From Flavobacteriales bacterium (lineage in GTDB: Bacteria; Bacteroidota; Bacteroidia; Flavobacteriales_E; Vicingaceae), in assembly GCA_020635795.1 (NCBI GenBank), contig JACJZD010000001.1:319001-383000 (forward strand): a DNA stretch of 64,000 nt, read 5' to 3'. This document shows positions 26,451-34,803 of this stretch, piece after piece. Position numbers and translations under genes: made by a program. The notes under the pieces were generated by a model. The model searched no databases. It saw only the letters and a list, made by a program, of their open reading frames with translations, and was not told the origin of the DNA. Each line of letters starts with the position of its first letter. Position 1 is the first letter of the stretch.

Positions 26451-28295
26451 TCAAATCGTTCCAACAAAATCTAAAAACACTTTCTTGTGCAGTTCCAAAT
26501 CCATGTTGGCAGAAAGAGCTACTCGGGCAATGTAATCTTTGTCGCCTTCTTTGGTTGTGCCTTGAGTTGATGTTGCAGGTATCGTCCAATAACAACCTTT
26601 TAACTGTCCGTAACTCACGCAATACTTACTTTCGTTAGGTATTTTTGTAATCATTAAGTTGATTAGTTTATGGTTTAATTCCCTTTTGTATGCTTCTTTT
26701 TCTTCAGCAGTATTTCCTTTTGTTGGTAGGTCTAACGAAAATACGGATGGTGTAAACCCTTGTTTTGCCAACTCTTCTGAAACAAAATTGATTTTTGCTG
26801 TTGGCAGGGTTTTGCTAATAAAGTTTACAAATTCACGCGTGTTTTTGTAAGCGTCACTAATTCGTTGATTCATCGAAGGCATTTGTTGAGCCAAAATTTC
26901 ATATTGTAGGGCTGTAGCCTCGTTATCGCAAAGTAATAAGTGCTTTTCTACTTTCTCCATCAAAGCAGCGGTTTTGTTGTTTCCTACACAGTATCCAGCA
27001 GTACAAAGTCCGCCACTCGGGAATTTAGAACCACTAGCAAACGAAATGGTTTTAACCGATGCAAGGATGTCGTTATCGCCTAAAAAGTGCACATTAGGGC
27101 AAAATGTTTGGTCTAAAATAAACACTGGCGGTATTGCGATACCGCCATTTGCAGTTTTACGCGTTGCACTTAATACATTTTTTAATTGAATCAAATCAGG
27201 CACTTCAACTCGTGGGTTGGTAGGTATTTCAGCAATAATGTAAGGAACAGCATCTTCGTTGGCAATTTTAGCTAAAACCGTATCAATACTTTTATTCATG
27301 TCGTTACCGCCATCAACGGGTAAATCAACCACGTCAACATGATTAAGGCAAGCAGCAATACGTCTGGCTTGGTCGTTGGTACCACCATAACAATTTGGTG
27401 GAACAATAATTTTTATCGCTTTTCCTTTATGGTTTTCCACCGCATCATGGATTAAACCCATTAAAATGGCATATTGAATAGATAGTCCACTAGAAGCAAC
27501 AAGTGCTTTTGTGGTTGTACCAGTAATTTCGTTGATTAAATTTAATACCGCTGTTTTGTTTGCCTTAACATTGTTTTTTGGAGTTTCAATTGCTGACTTA
27601 TCGATGAGCAACTTTAAAGCTGAAAGACAATTGGCTGGTGTCATTGCAATGGTTTCTCTTCGTCTTACATGCTGAATTTCTGAGATATAATCTTCATTTT
27701 GCTCGCCATTTACCAATAAAATACTTCCGAGACTACCGTTAACATTGATGTAAAAATCAACGTTTGAAGTAAGATTAATCGCAGCAATTTCATCTTGTTG
27801 TGAAATAAAAATAGTACTGCCGTTAAAAGCAGGAATATCCGAAGCTTTATCCACTTGCTTTAATTCAAATTGATAACCATAAATGTTTCGCAATATTTCA
27901 GCATCAAAAAAAGCGGGTAATTTACCCTTATAAACAAGTTGAGTGTTTTTATTGGCTAATAAATTTTTTCGTAAAATCGCCAACACAGGCATTGTTTGTG
28001 ATGAAAAACCAATGACACTTTCAGGTTTTAGATTATTTGATTTAGCTATTGCCCATTCCAGCACACAAGATAATGGATGGCCTAAACGAATGTAATCGTA
28101 AGCAGTTGGTAATTCGTTCAGTGCCGTTGATGTAGCATTGTTGGTATTAAACAAGTTTTCGAACTGTTCTAAAAATTGAGTTTTAGCCAATTTTTCTTCG
28201 TAAATATCTAGTCGATGAGTGGTTATACTCAACCAACCAGCTGGCATATTTACCAATACATCTTTAATATAATTTAGCATTTTACTTGCTTCCAT
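26451..28295 (-). CDS. PLP-dependent enzyme, Cys/Met-metabolism type
   Basis: Protein of 614 residues. The C-terminal two thirds are a fold-type I PLP domain: ALVASSGLSIQYAILMGL near 263-280 (cofactor-phosphate loop), PPNCYGGTNDQAR near 299-311, IAEIPTNPRVEVPDL near 349-363, and the PLP lysine in SFASGSKFPSGGLCTAGY near 411-428. The N-terminal 220 residues are an extra domain (PTAYDYIRLGHPLSCVLEW and so on) that I cannot assign. The nearest family is cystathionine gamma-synthase/beta-lyase, but the two-domain form means the substrate is not predictable. Confidence 0.75.
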   Translation of the reverse strand: MEASKMLNYIKDVLVNMPAGWLSITTHRLDIYEEKLAKTQFLEQFENLFNTNNATSTALNELPTAYDYIRLGHPLSCVLEWAIAKSNNLKPESVIGFSSQTMPVLAILRKNLLANKNTQLVYKGKLPAFFDAEILRNIYGYQFELKQVDKASDIPAFNGSTIFISQQDEIAAINLTSNVDFYINVNGSLGSILLVNGEQNEDYISEIQHVRRRETIAMTPANCLSALKLLIDKSAIETPKNNVKANKTAVLNLINEITGTTTKALVASSGLSIQYAILMGLIHDAVENHKGKAIKIIVPPNCYGGTNDQARRIAACLNHVDVVDLPVDGGNDMNKSIDTVLAKIANEDAVPYIIAEIPTNPRVEVPDLIQLKNVLSATRKTANGGIAIPPVFILDQTFCPNVHFLGDNDILASVKTISFASGSKFPSGGLCTAGYCVGNNKTAALMEKVEKHLLLCDNEATALQYEILAQQMPSMNQRISDAYKNTREFVNFISKTLPTAKINFVSEELAKQGFTPSVFSLDLPTKGNTAEEKEAYKRELNHKLINLMITKIPNESKYCVSYGQLKGCYWTIPATSTQGTTKEGDKDYIARVALSANMDLELHKKVFLDFVGTI

Positions 28296-28377
28296 AATTT
28301 AAACCTTTAGAGAAGCCAAAAATATACATTAATTCGATTTGTTTTAGGGGAGTTTGGGGAGTTTTGTTGTGCTATTA

Positions 28378-28806
28378 TTATTCTTTTGTTTTCAAAAACA
28401 ACTTTATTAGACCATGTGAATTGCAGCTCATATAGTTAACAAGGTATTCATTGTCTTCTAAATCTGTCATATTTATTGTTAATGGTTGCCCATCAATAAT
28501 TACTTTACTATCACGTCTTTTTGTAACATAATCAAGTTCTTTAGAATCATTTTTGTATTCTAGATAATCTTTTAATAAGTAAAGCGATACATCTGTTTGA
28601 GAACCCCCCAACGGGAATAAAATAATAACTTTAGATTTATTGTTTAGTCTTTCAATCAATAAGGTCTTACAAGATAAATCATTACAATTTGTATCGTTAA
28701 TTAATTCTTTATCAATTGTAATAACAACAGAATTATTTGATATATTTTGTCCAAAAACTAAACTAGAAATAAAACTAAAAAAAATTATTAAAATATATCG
28801 TATCAT
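28378..28806 (-). CDS. Small secreted protein of unknown function
   Basis: Protein of 142 residues with a signal peptide (about 1-19, SSLVFGQ). The mature part has a pair CNDLSCKTLLIERLNNKSKV near 43-62 and MSCNSHGLIKLFLKTKE at the end. No family recognised. It stands alone, with short AT-rich gaps on both sides. Confidence 0.65.
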   Translation of the reverse strand: MIRYILIIFFSFISSLVFGQNISNNSVVITIDKELINDTNCNDLSCKTLLIERLNNKSKVIILFPLGGSQTDVSLYLLKDYLEYKNDSKELDYVTKRRDSKVIIDGQPLTINMTDLEDNEYLVNYMSCNSHGLIKLFLKTKE

Positions 28807-28885
28807 ACTATCTAATGTTTAAGAAATACTGAACAATTGTTCAAATACAATTATTTATCTAACCAAATTTAATATTAATTATTTA

Positions 28886-31381
28886 TCAATAATCAAAAAC
28901 GTGTTCTACCTCAATATTAGTTGTTTTGCAGTGTTTTATAAATGCCAATAATTGATGGGTTGGTATTAGGTGAACCAATCGTTTTACTTGGTTGTTGGTT
29001 ACTACGTTCGATTCGTAAAGCAATTCAGCACCCTTAAAATTAAAGGTTTGTGTATTGTTTTTAAGCACAGAAACAGCAATTTCATCGTTTCCACCAATTT
29101 CAAGAATAGTAAGGTCTTGTTCGCAAAGTGTTAAAATGGTTTCGGTAAAAGCTCCCCAACGGGTAATTCCAATAATTTGCTTGTTACCAATGGTGCTCAT
29201 TATTTTTACGTTTTCCGATGCTTGTAAGGGCTCGTTGCTTGAAATTAATAAGTAAATATCGGTAACGGGTTCTTCGTAACTTGCCTTTGCAGCCCATTCA
29301 ATCAATTGCGCATAACCAGCTTTAAACGTAAATTCGAAGGTAAAGAAAAGTGTTCGTTCCATTTTTCGTAACCAATTGCTTTCGGCAGTGTTAGAGGTCG
29401 ACCACACCTTTTTTATCCAAGGCATAAATTGAAACTCGTACCAAGCGGTATGGTAAATAAAATCGCTGTAAGCACGTTGTGCTGCAACAATGGTTTTTTC
29501 TTCATCCGAAATTTGGCTGTTGGCAAACCAACCAAAAAATCTGCCAATGGTGTTTTCGTACAAAATTTTAACGGCATATTCTAAGGTAACACTCACACCA
29601 ATAACTTGAAGCATGGTGGTGTATTCTTCGTTTTCTGGATATGCTTCCGAAACCAGTTTCATCGATTTGTCATACAAACTCCAATATTCATCAATAGAAG
29701 CATAAAAAGGAAAATCGGAAGGGTTGTTGCCTTCGGTTAAATAATCGGCATATTCTTTTGGGTTAAACACCAAATACCATTCAGGTACCGTTAAAATGGT
29801 TTGCTCCTCTTCTCGGTAATATCCTTTAATTTCATCTCGTTGTTTTTCAATGTTTTGAGTAATGTATGGATTGTATTTGTCCAACAATTTATTGGTAAAA
29901 CGATGATTAGAATCCACACGGTTTTTAATTTCGAAATATTTGCTAGAATTTCGAAATCCTTGTTGAAATTGAGCAACAGTTGCGTGTGGCTGATAAGGTA
30001 AATACCAAGCGCCGTTTTCACTCAAAATGGCATCGGTCATTTCAATGGTCCATTGTTTAACAATGTCTTTGGCTTCTTGGTCGGTACCTTGTTTGTAATA
30101 CACCACAAATGCAAAAACTTCTTCTCTTGCCCACGATAAATACGATTCTTTATCAGGGTAAGCATGGCGTAACGAAATGTTGATGATGTTGGCATCGTAT
30201 TTATCGTAAATAGCCTTCATTTTTGGTATAAATGATTGGATGTTGTTTACGGGAATAAAATATTCTTGCAACACATAAGTTTGCTCTTCGCGAGAGCTTG
30301 GCTCTAATTCGCGAACATCATAACTCGCCTCTTTGTTTCTCCAAACCACTTTTTCTTCATTATAAACAATGGGGTCAATAATTGTTTTACGTATCCATTT
30401 TCCAAAACTTCCCCAAGAAACTACTTCAACAATTTTGGGTTCAATCCAATAATTTTCAGCTTTAGAAGTCACTCTGGTGGTGTCGGTTAATTCTTTGTCA
30501 GATTTTACCCAAGATACATTATTTATTACATCGTAGTTGGGTGGATATAAATCGCCATTCTGAAAAACAACCTTTTTGTTGTTACCAATGTTGTTGTTAA
30601 AAAAATCGTTGTAATATTTTACATCAACCAATTGGGTTTGACGTTCTACTTTTACATTGTCTTCCAATTGTAAAGTAGCTTCAACAATAACACCAATGCC
30701 TCCATAACCCCCAACCGCAGCATTAAAAATTTCTTGATTTTCGGTTCTGTTAGCAGTAATAATTTCACCCGATGCAGTAACAATTTTTAGTTGCTCTATT
30801 GACGAAACAATTGGTCCGTGACCAATATACCTACCATGACAGTTAACTGAAATGGAACCTCCAACAGTAAAGTTGGCGTAGGTTTGCATAATTTTTATGG
30901 AAAGATTATAAGGGTCAATGGCATTTTGTAGTGTCCGCCATGTAATTCCAGGTTGAATAGTTACTTGTTTCTTTTCGGCGTCAATGTTCAATACTTTGTT
31001 AAACTGACGCATATCAATGTGCAAACTATTTTCGTAGCCTATTTGCCCACCCATACTAAACCTTCCACCACCTATAGAAATTGGATCTGTGGTAGATTGT
31101 ATGGCTGTTATAATTTCTTGTGTAGTAACGGGTGTTATTTCTTTACCAACTTGAATGGGATTAATGGCGGTAACATCATTTATTCGCTTGTTAGGCAATG
31201 TTTTATTGAAATTAGAATCACCAGCAGTTTGTATTAAGATGATTACAAAAAGGATATATCCTACTAGGAAGTAAAAAGGAATAGCACGACGCTTTTTTTT
31301 ATGAATAAATGCTTTACATTTTTTAAAAAAAGTAAAAAGGAATTGTAGTATCAGGTAAAGTTTTGAGATTAATTTGTTCAT
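28886..31381 (-). CDS. Membrane-anchored FAD-linked oxidase with long C-terminal extension
   Basis: Protein of 831 residues. A membrane segment lies at about 34-54. A PCMH-type FAD-binding domain follows (about 78-260): ISIGGGRFSMGGQ near 101-113, the TIQPGITW stretch, and NFTVGGSISVNCHGRYIGHGP near 171-191. A substrate/cap region in the style of sugar-lactone oxidases runs to about 500 (QEYFIPVNNIQSFIPKM). The last 330 residues are an additional region of unknown fold, rich in Trp and Tyr. Typical family members are 420-480 residues. The substrate is unknown. The adjacent exported methyltransferase-like gene lies 10 bases upstream on the same strand. Confidence 0.75.
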   Translation of the reverse strand: MNKLISKLYLILQFLFTFFKKCKAFIHKKKRRAIPFYFLVGYILFVIILIQTAGDSNFNKTLPNKRINDVTAINPIQVGKEITPVTTQEIITAIQSTTDPISIGGGRFSMGGQIGYENSLHIDMRQFNKVLNIDAEKKQVTIQPGITWRTLQNAIDPYNLSIKIMQTYANFTVGGSISVNCHGRYIGHGPIVSSIEQLKIVTASGEIITANRTENQEIFNAAVGGYGGIGVIVEATLQLEDNVKVERQTQLVDVKYYNDFFNNNIGNNKKVVFQNGDLYPPNYDVINNVSWVKSDKELTDTTRVTSKAENYWIEPKIVEVVSWGSFGKWIRKTIIDPIVYNEEKVVWRNKEASYDVRELEPSSREEQTYVLQEYFIPVNNIQSFIPKMKAIYDKYDANIINISLRHAYPDKESYLSWAREEVFAFVVYYKQGTDQEAKDIVKQWTIEMTDAILSENGAWYLPYQPHATVAQFQQGFRNSSKYFEIKNRVDSNHRFTNKLLDKYNPYITQNIEKQRDEIKGYYREEEQTILTVPEWYLVFNPKEYADYLTEGNNPSDFPFYASIDEYWSLYDKSMKLVSEAYPENEEYTTMLQVIGVSVTLEYAVKILYENTIGRFFGWFANSQISDEEKTIVAAQRAYSDFIYHTAWYEFQFMPWIKKVWSTSNTAESNWLRKMERTLFFTFEFTFKAGYAQLIEWAAKASYEEPVTDIYLLISSNEPLQASENVKIMSTIGNKQIIGITRWGAFTETILTLCEQDLTILEIGGNDEIAVSVLKNNTQTFNFKGAELLYESNVVTNNQVKRLVHLIPTHQLLAFIKHCKTTNIEVEHVFDY

Positions 31382-31391
31382 TGAAAGAGAA

Positions 31392-32333
31392 TTAAATTTT
31401 TGTAAACATCATTAATGCATTTTTGGTTGGGTCGCCTTCTTGAAACAGTGTTCGTTTATCGAATTTAAATCCAACTTTTTCTACAAAATCACAAATAAAA
31501 TCGAGCGTATAAAAGTTTCTAATTTCACGGCTGTTATACTCCCAAGTTTCTTTAGTGCCCATATTAAAAACATCGTGAGCCAAAGCTACCAAAGTAGTTT
31601 GGTCATCATCAATACAGTCGTGGTCACGCAAAATTAATTTACCCCCAACTCGCATTGTATCTCTGATTGACGAGATATAAGGAATATGTAAATCAAGTGG
31701 ACAATGGTGAAAACCAATGTAAACCGTTACTAAATCTAAACTGTTGTTAGTAATTAATGCAGCAAAATTGGTGTTATAATCTGCCATTGGAATGTAGTTG
31801 GCACCAATACTAATTTGACCTCTATCAATCATTTCGGTAATAGAATAACCAGGGGTTTTAAAGTCTGCATAAAATCGTTCGCCAGTAATATTTACTTTTT
31901 CTTCTAAATAATCCAAGTATCTTCCAGAAGATCCTATTTCTAAATAACCATTGTAAGTAGTTCCTTTTTCAAGTAAGGTAACTGCTTGTTTTGCCATTTC
32001 TTCCTTTTGTTTGAATAAGGCAGGTAATTGATAGTTTAATGCTGAAAACGTTGGAGTAATTTCATCTAATTTACTTTGTGCTTCTATATAAATATCTTTA
32101 TCGGTTACTTTATTAGCAGTAGCTTTTGCAATAAGCTTGTGCATATCATTTTCTGGATAAAGATTAAACACATTTTTTAAAAATTTATAAAATTCAGACC
32201 TTAACTTGCTGTTGGAATAAATTCGTCGGAAGTTGCTTTTGGTTTCTGTAACCATAGCAATTATACTATTTGGGAAAGCTATTAATGGAGCACCAACCAG
32301 TAAAATGGTTTTTAAAAAGTCAGATCTTTTCAT
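31392..32333 (-). CDS. Methyltransferase-like protein with an export signal
   Basis: Protein of 313 residues. The N-terminus MKRSDFLKTILLVGAPLIAF reads as a signal or anchor with a single-arginine, Tat-like start. The C-terminal half is a class I SAM-methyltransferase-like domain: motif I YLEIGSSGRYLDYL near 128-141, LDLVTVYIGFHHCPLD near 200-215 and MRVGGKLILRDHDC near 227-240. It is first in a two-gene unit with the FAD oxidase. A SAM enzyme outside the cytoplasm would be odd; the protein may be anchored facing inward, or no longer bind SAM. Confidence 0.7.
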   Translation of the reverse strand: MKRSDFLKTILLVGAPLIAFPNSIIAMVTETKSNFRRIYSNSKLRSEFYKFLKNVFNLYPENDMHKLIAKATANKVTDKDIYIEAQSKLDEITPTFSALNYQLPALFKQKEEMAKQAVTLLEKGTTYNGYLEIGSSGRYLDYLEEKVNITGERFYADFKTPGYSITEMIDRGQISIGANYIPMADYNTNFAALITNNSLDLVTVYIGFHHCPLDLHIPYISSIRDTMRVGGKLILRDHDCIDDDQTTLVALAHDVFNMGTKETWEYNSREIRNFYTLDFICDFVEKVGFKFDKRTLFQEGDPTKNALMMFTKI

Positions 32334-32403
32334 AATTCATCAGGTGTGATTAACACATATTAATCAAATGTAAACATTCATTACAACTTTGATTTATATA
32401 AAA

Positions 32404-32445
32404 ACAAAAGAGATCTATACGATTTAGATCCACCCCTTTTGTTAT
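32404..32445. other. Intergenic hairpin
   Basis: Nested inverted repeats: an outer ACAAAAG...CTTTTGT pair and an inner GATCTA...TAGATC pair, in the 223-base gap between divergent genes. Function unclear. Confidence 0.35.
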
Positions 32446-32556
32446 GCTGTACTTTTCTCGAAATAATTTTATCTATAGTTTGATGTATTCACCCATAATG
32501 AAGTAAGACGTTATTTGTTAAATATAAATTGAAAGTATATTTTGTAAATTTATTCC

Positions 32557-33393
32557 ATGAATATCTCAAGAAATAATATAATACAAAGCAAACACAATAA
32601 TCCCATTTTATTGGATTATGGCTATAAAACAACTCAACAACAAAAACCAGTGGTTGTTTTTGCACATGGATTTAAAGGGTTTAAAGATTGGGGGCATTTC
32701 AATAAAATGATGGAGTTTTTTATTGCAAACAATTTTGTGTTTGTAAAATTTAATTTTTCGCACAATGGTGGTACAATTGAACAACCGATAGATTTTCCTG
32801 ATTTGGAAGCTTTTGGCAATAACAATTACACCAAAGAATTGGATGATTTAGAAATGGTAGTTAGCTGGGTTGAACAAAATAAACTTATACCCAAAGAAGA
32901 AATTAATGGTAATGAAATTTATTTGATAGGGCATAGTAGAGGAGGAGGGGTTAGTATAATTCATGCTTTTGAAGACAAGCGGATAAAAAAGTTGGTGACT
33001 TGGGCAGCGGTATCAGATTTTTTGTTGCGTTTACCCCAAGATTTAACAAAGTGGAAAACCGACGGAGTATTGTATGTAGAAAATGGTCGTACTCACCAAC
33101 AAATGCCCATGTATTACCAATTTGTTGAAGATAATTTAAAAAACAAGGAGCGACTTAATATTTGTAAAGCTGCCGAGAAATTAACTGTGCCACATTTAAT
33201 TGTACACGGAACAAACGATGAAGCGGTTCATGTTTCTGAAGCAAAAAATTTAAAATTATGGAATGCAACCTCCGAATTGTTTTTAGTGGAAGGAGGTAAT
33301 CATACCTTTGGAGCAAAACATCCTTTTGAAGACGACCATTTTCCTGTTGATGTTCAGTTAGTTTTAGAAAAAACTGTTGCGTTTTTAAAATGA
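32557..33393 (+). CDS. Alpha/beta hydrolase
   Basis: Cytoplasmic hydrolase of 278 residues without a signal peptide. VVFAHGFKGFKDWGHF near 33-48 gives the oxyanion region, LIGHSRGGGVSI near 126-137 the nucleophilic serine, HGTNDEAVH near 218-226 the acid and EGGNHTFG near 246-253 the histidine. The family covers esterases, lipases and dienelactone hydrolases; substrate unknown. It converges on the cytochrome c gene, two bases away. Confidence 0.83.
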   Translation: MNISRNNIIQSKHNNPILLDYGYKTTQQQKPVVVFAHGFKGFKDWGHFNKMMEFFIANNFVFVKFNFSHNGGTIEQPIDFPDLEAFGNNNYTKELDDLEMVVSWVEQNKLIPKEEINGNEIYLIGHSRGGGVSIIHAFEDKRIKKLVTWAAVSDFLLRLPQDLTKWKTDGVLYVENGRTHQQMPMYYQFVEDNLKNKERLNICKAAEKLTVPHLIVHGTNDEAVHVSEAKNLKLWNATSELFLVEGGNHTFGAKHPFEDDHFPVDVQLVLEKTVAFLK

Positions 33394-33395
33394 AA

Positions 33396-33833
33396 CTATT
33401 TTGCATTAAACTCGTGTAACCAAATCTGATACATTCGTAAGTATTCCAGTATAGCTAAGGCCTCTTCTTTATCTTCAATGGTTAAATTACAAGAGGTTTG
33501 ATGTTGCAGCTGTGTTTTAATTGCAAACGAATCTTTAATAAGCATTTCGTCTTTGTTTAACATAAAATTTAATACCCATTCGGGTTTTCTAGTCCATAAA
33601 ATATCACTAATATCAGGGCCAGTATTTTTATACTCCATAGTGTGACATTTACTACATTTTAGGTCGAAAATAGCTTTGCCATGTTTCATTAAAGAATCAT
33701 TAATTGGATTTAGCTCTAATTTTTCAATTGGTCCTATACCGTTGGGGTGAAATGAAGCAATTGGCGTAGTGGGCGAGTTACAAGAAAATCCGACAAAAAG
33801 AATAATAAAAGTAACAATAGAGATAGATTTCAT
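33396..33833 (-). CDS. Monoheme c-type cytochrome lipoprotein
   Basis: Short cytochrome c of about 145 residues. Starting at 33833 gives MKSISIVTFIILFVGFSC, a clean lipoprotein signal with the cysteine at 18. The upstream start at 33854 adds 7 residues and overlaps the HmuY stop. Heme motif CSKCH near residue 62 (CSKCHTMEYKNTGPDISD); a later methionine such as in MLNKDEML could be the axial ligand. It is last in a likely four-gene unit with HmuY and a TonB receptor, downstream of nirS, so it may pass electrons to periplasmic reductases. Confidence 0.82.
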   Translation of the reverse strand: MKSISIVTFIILFVGFSCNSPTTPIASFHPNGIGPIEKLELNPINDSLMKHGKAIFDLKCSKCHTMEYKNTGPDISDILWTRKPEWVLNFMLNKDEMLIKDSFAIKTQLQHQTSCNLTIEDKEEALAILEYLRMYQIWLHEFNAK

Positions 33834-33834
33834 T

Positions 33835-34803
33835 TTATAAGCGTTGAATTTCAAAAGTAGGATAGCCTTTTTGTCCTAAATTGTTATAAAAATCGATAAA
33901 ACGTAATTTGTAAAATAATCCTTGGGTGGTTTTAACTATAAAGCTTTTGTTTACGTCAATCGTAAATGAATTGTCGGAGCTGTTTCTAATTTTCCAGTCA
34001 TAACCAATTTCATCCCAATAGTTAGTAAAAGTGTAGTTCGAGGTATCTTTTAGTGTAATGTTGAAAAAGTTATTGTTGTTATCTTCGGCAACCATAACGC
34101 CGTTATATTTATTGGTAAGCGTTTGCGTTAAAACAAATGGTAAAGTGAGGTTGTCAAATTTATGATGATGATTGGTAAACAATAAGTCCCACGAATTTTT
34201 TTCGGGTTCAAAACTCAAGGTTTGTCCGCCGTTATCAAAACTATAATGAATAAAGTTGATTGCTGAATTTTTGTAAAGAGTAACAGTTTGTTCATTTGAA
34301 CCATCCAAATTGGCAAATTTAAAGGTGTAGGTAAGGGTGTTTACATCAATAAATTGAAGCTTTCGGTAACCTCTATGATTTCCGACATCATCATACTGCC
34401 TATCTACCAAATAAACATTGTTGGTGTTTACCCAGTTGCCAAAAGCTGTAGAATCTAAATTACCGTTTGGATTGTCCCACAACCAAGTTACACCACTTGC
34501 TGAGGTTACTGATGAAAAAGGAACATTGCCAAAGTTAGCGGCTAACATTCCAGTAGCATTATTTAATAAAATGTGTGAACCACTTGGAGTGCATTCAAAG
34601 GAAATATCCCAATCGTACTTGGTGTTGGTTTTTACTACTTTATTGGTTTCACAATCGTAATAGACTTGATTAAGGTATGGAAAACCTATTTCAATAATCA
34701 CTGTTTCCATATTACCAGGTTCAGGTATAGGCACAGGTGTTTCTTCCTTTAAGCAAGAGCTTAAAAATAAAGGTAGAAATAGTATAACTAAATAATTTTT
34801 CAT
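33835..34803 (-). CDS. HmuY-like outer-membrane lipoprotein
   Basis: Protein of 322 residues with a lipoprotein signal (LPLFLSSC, cysteine near 17). The body resembles HmuY heme-binding lipoproteins: NQVYYDCETNKVVKTNTKYDWDISFECTPSG near 54-84 and WDLLFTNHHHKFDN near 206-219, where three histidines in a row could bind heme or metal. It overlaps the TonB-receptor gene by one base, so the two probably work together in uptake. Ligand (heme or other) is inferred from the family. Confidence 0.75.
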   Translation of the reverse strand: MKNYLVILFLPLFLSSCLKEETPVPIPEPGNMETVIIEIGFPYLNQVYYDCETNKVVKTNTKYDWDISFECTPSGSHILLNNATGMLAANFGNVPFSSVTSASGVTWLWDNPNGNLDSTAFGNWVNTNNVYLVDRQYDDVGNHRGYRKLQFIDVNTLTYTFKFANLDGSNEQTVTLYKNSAINFIHYSFDNGGQTLSFEPEKNSWDLLFTNHHHKFDNLTLPFVLTQTLTNKYNGVMVAEDNNNNFFNITLKDTSNYTFTNYWDEIGYDWKIRNSSDNSFTIDVNKSFIVKTTQGLFYKLRFIDFYNNLGQKGYPTFEIQRL

